Of a stretch of DNA of 64,000 bases, positions 53,819-64,000 are shown piece by piece (within the stretch, counting starts at the first letter, position 1; the number at the start of each line of letters is the position of its first letter). Both the position numbers and the translations under genes were made by a program. This DNA is from Brasenia schreberi (taxonomy: Eukaryota > Streptophyta > Magnoliopsida > Nymphaeales > Cabombaceae). Below the pieces are notes generated by a model, which was not told the DNA's origin, did not search any database, and saw nothing but the letters and a program-made list of their open reading frames with translations. The DNA is taken from NCBI GenBank assembly GCA_036023115.1, contig JAYKKT010000046.1:6880001-6944000 (forward strand), given 5' to 3'.

Positions 53819-54536
53819 ATTAATCACTACAGAACCATAGTGTTTAAGGCTCTGCAGCCCGTTGTGCGGTTGCATCTTAACCTTCTTTAATGACTCACAG
53901 CGTTACGCTTATCACTCTAGAAAGGATCTCTACTCACATATAGCTGGAGGTCCGTAATTACTTTTCCATTCTAAACTAAATATAGGAAAGGACTCCAGTG
54001 GGAGATCTTGATGGTTGGAAGTTGATAAATAGCAAGCCTACGAAATGGACGAAGAGGAGACCCTACTTTATCTTCATCTTGCATCATATCCATAATTTTA
54101 GTTTGAGATTAGGAACTTCTGCTGTTGGAAGCTCCCTTGGTAACTTCATGGCCATCGTCTACTACTACGTACTGGACTCTTTTTTGTCTGATTGCCGTAG
54201 TCCATCAGTACCTAGCTCAATCTAGACTTACCAAAAAGTTAGATAATAACATGCTCATCAAAGTTTTAAACGCAATAACCAGTTTCCACGAAATTCGAAT
54301 CGATCAAAAGTTCAAGTCGGTGATCATGAAAGACGTTCAGTTTAAATTTAGTACACGAACCAATTAATAGAAAGTTCAAGCTTGAAAATCTTCAAACTTC
54401 ATGGCACAACGGAATAGACGACGCTTAATTGCTTTATTTGTGTTCATAAGTTAATGTTCAGACCACGACATTTCTTATTTTGTTTGCTCTAATTTCCTCG
54501 GTTTTGGTGGGATCCAAACGAAGTCATTCCACTCGG

Positions 54537-54655
54537 TTGGCTGCGCTCAGAGGATGGCACACCGGTTTAGGGCGTCTATTCACAAGCTGCAGGTTGATAG
54601 TTCGATACTGGTGTTGTGCATTTCTGGCTTCAGCCTCCCCGTTGTAACGAAAAGG
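54537..54655 (+). mobile_element. SINE copy (family 1)
   Basis: It has a B box GATAGTTCGATACTGG followed by GTGTTGTGCATTTCTGGCTT and CAGCCTCCCCGTTGTAACG, matching the copy at 8501-8616 in order. Its ends are not defined by a clear target duplication. Confidence 0.5.
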
Positions 54656-54900
54656 GAAAAGCTTATCTGGCTCAGTCTAGAAATACTAGTTACATAGTTT
54701 GTGACAGGAGAACGTGATAATAGATGCCAGTTAGACGCGTGTAACTTGCCAACTTAGTCATTACCTTACATTTATCAATGTCCTTTTTAGGTTCACAATG
54801 TATTTTATATCTTAGAGTATGAAGTTAAATAATCCTCAACTCTAGTTGACTTGCCGAGTTGCAAACAGGTTTTCTCCAGTTCATTCAGCGATCTGGCCAG

Positions 54901-55153
<253 letters not shown>

Positions 55154-55713
55154 AGGTCGCACCTTCCAATGTTCTTGCAAGTTTGAGAAGTGGAAGCATT
55201 ATTGTTGCTCTACTTCGTTAAAGAGCTTTCAACCTTTGAAACTTAGAGAAAGCCGGTCGCTCTCAAAATTGCCTTCGGTGGCCCTTCCTGTCTGTTTCAA
55301 ACTAAGGTCATAACCTTTTTAAACAAATCAATGCAACCGCACAATTTAAACAACTCTGGTTTATATATGTGTGTGTGTGTGTATCTACATATGTCAGGTG
55401 TGTGTGTAGAGATAGAAAGCATTCTTGGTGTTGAATTTTCAAATTAAAGAGTCAAATTTAGCTTGCATTAGTCAAGACAGTAGCAACAAGGTGGAAAATT
55501 CCTGCCTTGGACGACGGAGGGGTTGGTGCGTGGTGGGGACACGGCACTAACTTGATTCTTGGCCTCTGGGCATCACCAACCACCAACACGGCTCGATTCG
55601 TTCATATTACACTTCCTCTCTCTCACCAACCCCATGCACACCAACCTCCACCTCCCAGCAGCCAGGATCCTGGATGGCTCGGCTTCATTCAAGCCACTAC
55701 TTATATATATATA

Positions 55714-55752
55714 CAACAACAACAACTAAGCCTTTTCTCATACTAGACGGGG
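55714..55752 (-). mobile_element. 39-bp LINE insertion stub with 18-bp target duplication
   Basis: (CAA)n, AACTAAGCCTTTTCTCATAC and TAGACGGGG form the last bases of the LINE family. They are flanked by perfect 18-bp copies of ACTACTTATATATATATA at 55696-55713 and 55753-55770. This is an extremely 5'-truncated retrotransposition event. Confidence 0.88.
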
Positions 55753-56099
55753 ACTACTTATATATATATATATACCTTTTTAAGTTGGCAAAATTGTCTC
55801 CATCAATTAACAATGGGGTGTTTTAAACAAAGGTGAATATATGAAGACAAGAGTAGTTTAGATGTGTTTAGTAAATGCCCAAATGCACAGCTTTTAATTA
55901 TGTATTTCATGCACCTATCCTAAAGCTAAACGTCTCATGATTTGGATTATACCAATACTTCCAAAGGGTTTTCCTTGGAGTTACCGATTAAAATCTCATA
56001 AACCCAAGTATTTTCACGTTCTGAGGTCTGCTCGTCCATATCGATGCTTATTAACTATTAAGCTTGATTTTCTATCATATTAGCATATTTTTTTCAAGT

Positions 56100-56216
56100 T
56101 AGCAATGGCTCACCTGGCTAGGTGGTCAACTTACAAGTTGAAGGTCATGAATTCGATATCCATGGCGTGCATTTGGCTTACGCCTCCCCATTGTTCGAAA
56201 ACAAAAAGAGGAGGGA
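56100..56216 (+). mobile_element. SINE copy (family 1)
   Basis: It has A box ATGGCTCACCTGGCTAGG and B box GAATTCGATATCC, followed by a GCGTGCATTTGGCTTACGCC-like body and CCTCCCCATTGTTCG. TTTTCAAGT occurs on both sides (56091-56099 and 56217-56225), a likely target duplication. Confidence 0.6.
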
Positions 56217-56720
56217 TTTTCAAGTAAGAGATTGACCAAGTATGATACCTGGGTTGTGCACATCTGGTGGAGGGCAACCTAATTTCAACTTCTTAAAAGG
56301 AACTTTGCGCCTAAGCAAGCTTAATAAAAAACAGAGTAATATCCTTAGTTATCTTGAGGTGTAATTGAATTCATTTCACGAAGATACTGGTACGCCATTC
56401 CACAAGCTTTTTTTTTTATCTCATTTGATTGCTTTGTAACTCAAACTAGGAGATTTTTCTTTGGATTTAGGATTAATAAATTGATACTCTTCTTGTTTTT
56501 AACAAACAATAATAATATCAATTAATTATTGGACCAAAAATAACTAGAAAATTCGTGATGCTCTATGCTCGTGATTGATTGGACCAATTGCTGTTTATAT
56601 TGTTGGAGTTCCTTAAGTTGGTTCGGTAGCGAGTTAAATGAAGTGTTGATGTTTCAAATAAGTTTTCAAAATATTATCGTTTTTTACAGTTTAATTTAAT
56701 TGTTAACATGTTTTTCAAAG

Positions 56721-56839
56721 CTTATTGTGAGTTAACTGCTAACATGACACATGATAGAGCTATGTGTAAACAAAGAATCCATGTAGCCGACCCCCTCTAG
56801 TATGAGAAAAGGCTTAGTTATTGTTGCTGTTGTTGTTGT
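56721..56839 (+). mobile_element. 119-bp LINE insertion stub
   Basis: The plus-strand 3' end of the LINE family (GTGAGTTAACTGCTAACATG ... AATCCATGTAGCCGACC ... GAAAAGGCTTAGTTATTG, then (TTG)n) is flanked by ATGTTTTTCAAAG (56708-56720) and ATGCTTTTCAAAG (56840-56852), one mismatch in 13. Confidence 0.8.
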
Positions 56840-57463
56840 ATGCTTTTCAAAGTTTAGTTTAAGCCAAGGGCTATCAAGTATCAAAGAAGTTCGGATTCAA
56901 ACCTGAACCCCATCTAAGTTGATATCCAACTAGCCATATTTGTCATAATGAAGGATCCAAATAGAAATTTGGGTTGGGTTTACATTGTGGACACAATTGG
57001 ATCCTAGTTTCACAAAACCTTTAATCCTATTAAATCCAACGTTTCCATTTCAAATGCTGCTAAAATAACTACAAGTAAATTTATTACCCAATGTCACGAG
57101 AAAAGAGTTTTGGATCTGAACTTCGATTCGGATTCTAAGTATTGACTTGTTGTCAGATTTGGATCTTAGGAAGACGCACACAAAAACCATATACGTGATA
57201 CCAGCAATTCATGATGCAACAACTGTCTCACAATCAATCATCATTTTTTAACTTGGAAAATGTTTCGGGAGAACCAAGAAAGGCCCAGCCCTTAATTTTA
57301 TTGGACGATATGCGTATATAATTATTAATTCATAAGAGTGTTTAAGGGAGGGCTCTACCAACCCTTGGCCAACTCTCAAGCTTTTTAAAACATCACTTAA
57401 AGGCCTCCAATAAGTGAGGGCTTCTATTGCAATCCAACTAGATGCGACTCACAGTTTAAACAT

Positions 57464-57497
57464 TGACTCTCTCTCTCTCTCACACACACACAGACGC

Positions 57498-57541
<44 letters not shown>
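57464..57541. repeat. Compound CT/CA/TA/GT microsatellite
   Basis: Successive runs of CT, CA, TA and GT dinucleotides occupy about 80 bp. They account for the Cys-Val-rich open frames predicted here. Confidence 0.9.
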
Positions 57542-60091
57542 TAACTGTACTCTCTCTCTCTCAAGCTTCTATTTACTATTATTACAAAGAAAAAAAAATT
57601 GGCTTATCGTTTTGGAGTGCATCCAATTGGATTCCCACTATAGGAATCATCCTCATATCTGTACCCATGTCGGTTTGCACTTTAAAGAAAGTTCATATTT
57701 AAAAGTAAATTTAAATTATAAGAAAAGTTATGGAATATTTCATATTTTAGTGCTTGTATATGGGGAGAACGTAGCAAAATAACGTTAAATTCACCGTATT
57801 TTGGTAGTTGGACATAGCCCCTTGTTTTTATTAGGTGCATCACACTTTTCTTTTCTTCAATCTCTTGGAGAACGGTCTATAGAGGATTTGGGAATCCAGC
57901 TCCCAGTTCTAAGGTTGCGGTATTTCCCAAAGGGACAACGTTCGCTTTATTGCTTATGAGAGTTGAACCCTTGACCATTTTATTAGCTGCCACAGGCCCT
58001 TTACATTATCGTAACCACCTTGACGTTGGCTCCTTGCTTTTGTGTCTCAAATGCTGCCTATGCTTTCCTTCTCTTATGCTTCGCTAATAAATATATTAAG
58101 ACTCCAATCTAAGAGATGGATGGTTAAGATTTGAATTAAAAAACTAAAAGACATTTTTGTGCTTTTGTAAGTATACTTATTCAAATGCAACTTTTTCCTT
58201 CTTGAATTTAATGCTTTTGCAAGTACCCGGTGGTGCATCTGGTCCAGACCTGCATAATCCTAGTTTCTCTATGAATAAAAGGAGAGAAGAATAAGCATGG
58301 CAACCTTATATGGTAAGACATCTTGCAAATAAATGAACTGGTTAATAAGCTGATCAAGTCATCATCTTACGAGTCCTGGGCTCGGTTTGCTAACCTAATG
58401 AATGGAGCATGAGCTAGCTCCTAAAAGCTAAATGAGACATAAGCAGGTGGTCACGGGCTAAGCATGGCACATGTAGGCTCATTTAGTTGTGCTCATCTGA
58501 TATCTTAAAAGTGCCATATGAAATGCATATTCAAAATAATATATGTCATGTACTTTCTCCTAAAAGAAAACTATATTAGATGAATGCTGCAATAGTGGCT
58601 TAGGCGCATGACTTCACAAGGTGCATATGTTTAATTACATACCAAGAGGATAGCAAAAGGTCATGCAAGAGAGTGCACTCAATATTTTATACTAGGAGTT
58701 GCCTTGGACCACCCGTGGTCGGGAACCCGAACCAGACCCACACCGGGCCCAGGTATCCATTATCAAGATCCACATTAGAGCACATGGCTGATTTATTTTA
58801 CATGTGAATGATTATTCATTGAATGTTACAATGTTACATTCGATTGGATCTAAATGTGGACCAAATTGCACAACTGATGATCCCATTAGATCTTACTGAT
58901 GATCCCATTAAATCTTTGAACATTTCAAGTTTTAACAATGTCGCATGGAGCTCTTCTCCTAAGATAATTGTACAAAAAATGTTGGTATTTTTATTTTATC
59001 TAAAAGATTTAGATGAGGAACAATGAAGGAGATCTGTTGATGAAATCCCTTTCATTAATGGCCTTTTTATTTTAGTAGCTTCGTTGTCGCCCAATCGCAT
59101 TGAGAGCAGGCAACGAGCATAGAGGGATCATATATACTTCACTACAAGTACCCATATATACTTTGTATCAAAGAAACTGCTTATATATTATTCCTCAATG
59201 ATGCAGTAGCTACATTGGGTGCATCCTAACCATTGATTTTGCATTTGATTATAGATCTCCTCTTATCAGGCTTGTCAGTAGAAACAATGGATCAATTAAT
59301 TAATCTTAAATCCAATGAAAGCTTTCTAGTTTGAATTATAGAGCAATCAAATGAGATAAGAAGCTCGCGGAATGACATAAGAGTGCAAATATGGTCTCGA
59401 CATAATTACATCTTAGCATATGCATACCAACAACCGAGGATATTAATGTGTTCAATTAAGCCATTAACCACTTAGGTATAAATGTTCTTTTAGTAAGTTG
59501 AGATTTAGGTGTGCATCTACCAGATATGCATGGCCAAGGTATCAAACTTGGTTGCGATCTTTAACTTAATTTGGCTTGGCTCATCAAAAGGATGTCAAGA
59601 GTCGTCGTCCAATGTGTTTCCGAATGGAGGTTGTTCTGCTAGTGGTTAGCTCAGCTAATTTGTATAAGAAACAAGCTAAGCAATGGAATAGTAGTTGTTG
59701 AGTTCATTATGTTAATTTCCAGCCCTAACCAGAGTTTATGTATGTGAGAAGACGGATGCTGTTGGAAGATGGCCCTGATTTGGATCCGTACCCGATCCAT
59801 TTCAACCATAGATGGTGTCGAAGTTCATGATAGATTTGATGGGCAAAAAGGTCATCTGCCAGTCCGTAGAAAATGTCGGCAGCTGGCTGAGCCGATGGGA
59901 GGGAGCTGATAGCGCGTGACCGGCTAGAGCGGGTGACCGACCGCCGGCTTGTCGTTGTCGATCACCGACTCCTGAGGAGATCTGGCCGCACGATGCCTCA
60001 CGATCCGACGACGAAGATTCCTCCTCTGGGGATCTGGTTATCCGAATTTTGGCAGCTGGAGCCCCCTCGTGAGGGTCCGACCACCCCGCTC

Positions 60092-60099
60092 TATAAGTA
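60092..60099 (+). promoter_or_regulatory. TATA box of the SAM synthetase copy
   Basis: TATAAGTA lies in a GC-rich context (CCCCGCTCTATAAGTAGCGG), about 145 bp before the likely 5'-UTR splice donor at 60237. Its retention argues that the locus arose by DNA duplication and not from mRNA. Confidence 0.55.
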
Positions 60100-62000
60100 G
60101 CGGATTCCTTCCCATCCCTCACTCCGCCGAAGAGCATTTGGAGAAGGGGGGTGCTCCTCTGGTACTCCGAGAACAACAATAAGAAGAGATCTACGCGCTA
60201 CAGATCCTTTCCTTCGATCTTCTTTCTCTACCGAAGGTGATTCTGCTCCACTGTCGTATCCTTCCGTCTCTCTATCTGTCTGTGGTTTCTTCTTCCATTT
60301 GATCTTTCTTTCTGCGGTCCGTCTGCGCCATTTCTTAGTTACATTTCTCAATATCTGAGGGTTTTGGGAGGTTTCTTCGTTATAGTTACGGTTTCTCTTC
60401 CAGATCTGGTGCAGAATACGGTTGTTTCCTCTTATTTGAACTTTTCTGAAGTTCTTTGATAAAAGTACCGTTTTTCTATCCGATTTGGATGTAAGCATGG
60501 TTAGTTCGTTGTCGATCTGGTTGTTTTGGAATATATTCCGTGGATATTCACTGGCTGTATCTGTAGTGGACTTTTTCTCGTCACTCGTGCTTGGATCGAT
60601 TGAGGATTGTGTAGATCTCTGTTGATCTCCCCTTTTTCTCTCTTTTTCCGACTTAATATGGAAGATTTTAGTGTTTATCCTTGGGGATGTTGTCTGGGTC
60701 TTGGCTGTAATTCTACTTTTGTATATATGAAGGCATGATGTAGTGGAGCTCTCATCGTGTTGTATTTGTGTCTTGGATTATGGTTTCTGTTGCCTATTAG
60801 AGATAGTGGTTTTCTCTCAACACTAGATCTGCCTGATTTGACGTCTCTTTTCTCGCTTCATTTGTTATTCGTAATCAATAAACGAATCTCTCCACTCGAG
60901 TCTTTCTCTGCTGGCGTCTAGTTCATTTTGGTGTTTTCCACTTTTCATCTCAAAACTATTCGCTCAGATTCGGTGGATCGACTATTCCTTTATCTGTTAT
61001 CCCCGTGCGACCAGATCTCCGGACTATGAGAAGATTGTCCGCGATACATGCCGCAACATTGGCTTCGTCTCGGACGATGTCGGGCTTGATGCTGACAACT
61101 GCAAGGTCCTTGTGAACATTGAGCAGCAGAGCCCTGATATCGCCCAGGGTGTTCATGGCCATTTCACTAAGCGCCCTGAGGAGATTGGTGCGGGTGATCA
61201 GGGCCACATGTTTGGCTATGCTACCGACGAGACCCTGAATACATGCCATTGAGCCATGTCCTTGCTACCAAGCTTGGTGCTCGCCTCACCGAGGTCCGCA
61301 AGAATGGTACCTGCTCTTGGTTGAGACCTGATGGTAAGACCCAAGTCACTGTTGAGTACTATAATGACAATGGTGCTATGGTTCCAGTTCGTGTCCACAC
61401 TGTCCTCATTTCCACACAGCATGATGAGACTGTCACTAATGATGAAATTGCTGCTGATCTTAGGAGCATGTCATCAAGCCCGTCGTCCCAGAGAAGTACC
61501 TTGACGAGAAGACCATCTTCCACCTTAACCCATCAGGCCGTTTCGTCATCGGCGGCCCGCACGGTGATGCAGGGCTCACGGGCCGAAAGATCATCATTGA
61601 CACCTATGGTGGATGGGGTGCCCATGGTGGTGGTGCTTTCTCTGGAAAGGACCCTACTAAGGTTGACAGGAGTGGAGCCTACATTGTAGGCAGGCTGCAA
61701 AGAGTATTGTAGCCAATGGACTTGCCAGCAGGTGCATTGTGCAAGTTTCTTATGCTATTGGTGTACCGGAGCCGTTGTCGGTGTTTGTTGACACCTACGG
61801 TACCGGAAAGATCCCGGACAAGGAGATCCTGAAGATCGTGAAGGAGAACTTCGACTTCAGACCAGGGATGATCACAATCAACCTGGATTTGAAGAGGGGA
61901 GGAAATGGAAGGTTCTTGAAGACCGCTGCCTATGGACACTTCGGAAGGGATGACGCGGACTTCACATGGGAGGTGGTGAAGCCACTCAAGTGGGAGAATT
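60092..62000 (+). pseudogene. S-adenosylmethionine synthetase pseudogene with 5'-UTR intron
   Basis: The intact enzyme makes S-adenosylmethionine from methionine and ATP. Coding homology runs from about 61022 ([15 protein letters not shown]) to 61999 (EVVKPLKW) and includes [54 protein letters not shown] and [10 protein letters not shown]. The first roughly 60 residues are missing, including the start codon. Three single-base deletions break the frame: near 61233-61236 (before MPLSHV), near 61461 (after EIAADL) and near 61687 (after SGAYIV). A probable 5'-UTR intron, 60237-60921 (AAG/GTGATT ... GTCTAG), follows a TATA box, and plant SAM synthetase genes usually have such an intron. The surviving codons are very well conserved, so decay looks recent. 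It cannot make a working enzyme. Confidence 0.88.
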
Positions 62001-62668
62001 ATCATCGGGGATTGCCTTTGGCCCTTTGCCTGCAAAGAAGCTGGCACGTGTACGCACTGTGGGACGTTTCTTCTATTCGTTTTGTCTGACTGGGCACTGT
62101 TCTTGAGAAAACCGTTGGCTGCTTTAGGCTTTGGTTTCATCATATTTACTGGATCTGAAATCTAAGCTTTATTTGTTAATCAGGGGAAGTTGCCGAAGAA
62201 AGATTCGTTTCAGATCAAGGTGGGGTATGCTTCTCTTCCATCGATGATTATCCCAAGATAGCTCGTAGTGGTTTAAATTTTAAACTTAGGAATGGAGCGG
62301 GAGGTGACATAAGATCAAAGTTGTGCTTTAGGGATTGGGTCTGTTGAGTCACATCCGCTCTTGGAGATCCAAATGGGTCCCAGGAGGAGAGATTGATCCG
62401 TTGAGCCTCGGGTGGACTTGTCAAGAACCATATGAATCCGGTTGCTTATTTGGGTCGCACTATGGGTGTTAGGTGGAAACTCACGTTAGATTAAGATGTG
62501 GTTGTAAATCTTTTTAAACCAGACCTGGAGCGTTTAAGCTTGGATCAGACCCATTGTGTTGACAATCTTCGATTCTCATTTTTCACATTATGTGACTGTC
62601 GGGGTATGGGCCTGTGTAATGCCTGAAAGGCTAAGCGGATCCAATCCACTTGATCCAAGGAATTGAGA

Positions 62669-62670
<2 letters not shown>

Positions 62671-62758
<88 letters not shown>
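62671..62758. repeat. (CT)n microsatellite
   Basis: It is about 88 bp of uninterrupted CT repeats, the longest pyrimidine tract in the window. Confidence 0.93.
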
Positions 62759-62761
<3 letters not shown>

Positions 62762-63117
62762 TGATCAAGGTTCTAACCTTTTGTAAGGATTGGCAGGTGA
62801 TGTGAGAATAAATTGATCTTGAATTAGACAGGAAGGAAATTCAATAAAAGCAATTCCCTCTCCTCACAAATAACCATGAGAAAGATGGGTTTTGGAGAAT
62901 TTATTTTTTTTTTTGCTGAGCAGCAGTCTCCGTGATTTCGCCCTAAAGACTGCCGTTGTAACCTTTAAAATATACAAAAAAACACTAACGACGACTCTTT
63001 TTTATCTTACGATGTTAAGAGATCGTGCAAACCACTACTCACGTGGATTTCAAATTTTATATTATCTGGAACCCGTGATTAAATAGGGTTAGCATCTCCA
63101 TTTAATCCTTGTAGTCA

Positions 63118-63215
63118 ACTTCCTTGAGGAGGCCTAAGCCCGATGCACACCCCGGGCATCAACTCATGACCTTCAACTTGTGAATTGACCCGTCAGGTCA
63201 CCTTCGTGTCATGAC
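63118..63215 (-). repeat. SINE fragment (family 1), minus strand
   Basis: On the minus strand, ACCTGACGGGTCAATTCAC precedes AAGTTGAAGGTCATGAGTTG, GGGGTGTGCATCGGGCTTAG and GCCTCC. This matches the order in the copy at 56100-56216 (AAGTTGAAGGTCATGAATTC, GCGTGCATTTGGCTTACGCC, CTCCCC). Confidence 0.5.
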
Positions 63216-64000
63216 AAAAATGACACCCTTCGACACGCTTTGTTTGACATCTATACGGTCTGTATTTTTATGAAATATTGATGTATATGGTATGCTAGTT
63301 ATAGTGTATGTTTTTTCTGATAAAAAAGGAAGTTAATTTTTACTATACCCTGCGATAGGCTATGTATTTTATCGTAAACCAACATACTCTGCAACATGAT
63401 AGTTACAACCTTGGAAGCAAAGACAACCAGATTTACCTGCCAACAACACTTTTCCCGTGTTTAGATGACCGATAGATTCAAATGGCAGTTGATCAAAACA
63501 TCACAACACAAACCTTCTCTAATACCAGGTTGGTTCAACTAGATGGGGGAACAAAGGTATTTGCCAGAAGGCCACCTCACTACACTACTTTTATTGCTAA
63601 AACATGCTTTGGAGTTCTCATAGGATCTTACGGATTAGTGGACTGTAGGTTAACAGGTTTTCAACAAAGTTTTAGGCTGGCTGTTAGTTACCTAACACAA
63701 ATTCGTGCATTTTATTTGATGCAAAGACATGAAAACAAAATATTCGTTTAGGTGAATTAAAGCCCAATTCACCAATAGAAAGAAGTATTTTAGCGAAGAT
63801 TGACATTTTGTGGCCTTGTTTTTTAAACATCCTATGGTGACCTCGACCAGACAATCCACGAAATGCTGTTATAATCTTATTATCTTATCTCGTTTACCTG
63901 ATTACCAGTAGATCTGATATCATCCATGTGATGTCATAGGAATATTTTTCCAGAGATCCCTGCAATGAATTTCCAGAGATTCCAGACATTTTGTGGCCTT

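Larger units (their letters stand above)
62150..64000. other. Gene-free 3' end of the window
   Basis: No gene is supported. It contains a CT microsatellite (62671-62758) and a minus-strand SINE fragment (about 63118-63215). The 89-codon open frame at 63482-63751 has no domain I recognise. Confidence 0.5.

Noticed and set aside
60091..60498. Minus-strand 135-codon open frame over the SAM synthetase leader
   Set aside because: Low-complexity charged composition with no domain; it overlaps the likely 5'-UTR and intron of the plus-strand pseudogene.
63482..63751. 89-codon open frame near the window end
   Set aside because: No domain, splice context or family resemblance; its length is compatible with chance.

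Overview
This is plant nuclear DNA. Its genes have introns, they include class III (secretory) peroxidases and a plant-type CDC48, and the space around them is AT-rich and full of LINE, SINE and hAT-type insertions and dinucleotide microsatellites. I cannot name the species. The GC-rich peroxidase exons in AT-rich surroundings and the very long, transposon-filled introns fit many monocots, magnoliids and early-diverging angiosperms.

Layout. 1-5067: no supported gene; dispersed repeats and AT microsatellites. 5068-8105 and 12418-14615: two tandem class III peroxidase genes on the + strand, each with three exons and introns at the same two places. 16951-37502: a 22-exon + strand gene for a WD40 protein of the WDR6/Trm734 type (1372 residues as I splice it). 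It reads open throughout although several introns are swollen by transposons. 37503-44436: intergenic, with old repeat debris. 44437-53633: a CDC48/p97 AAA-ATPase gene with eight recognisable exons. One exon carries two internal deletions; the first shifts the frame and gives a stop, so I call it a probable pseudogene. Its 5.4-kb first intron holds a decayed LINE and a 1.3-kb hAT-like element. 53819-59800: intergenic. 60092-62000: a broken S-adenosylmethionine synthetase copy that keeps a TATA box and a likely 5'-UTR intron. 62150-64000: intergenic.

Mobile DNA is the most informative part. At least nine pieces of one LINE family are present. It resembles the RTE clade: AP endonuclease, reverse transcriptase, and a (TTG)n/(CAA)n 3' tail. 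Sizes run from 2.9 kb to 39 bp. Six insertions have target-site duplications (TSDs) that can be read directly, and these give an order of events: a LINE inside a SINE tail, and a hAT element inside a LINE. Two non-autonomous hAT-like elements with 8-bp TSDs, a tRNA-derived SINE family and a GGTTC/GAACC-rich dispersed repeat make up most of the rest.

The genes do not form a pathway. The peroxidases are secretory-pathway enzymes, the WD40 protein probably assists tRNA 2'-O-methylation, and the CDC48 and SAM synthetase loci look non-functional here. I found no evidence of a new multi-gene system. The best leads are the doubly deleted CDC48, the LINE copies that share an altered catalytic motif, and the hnRNP exon fragment inside an intron.
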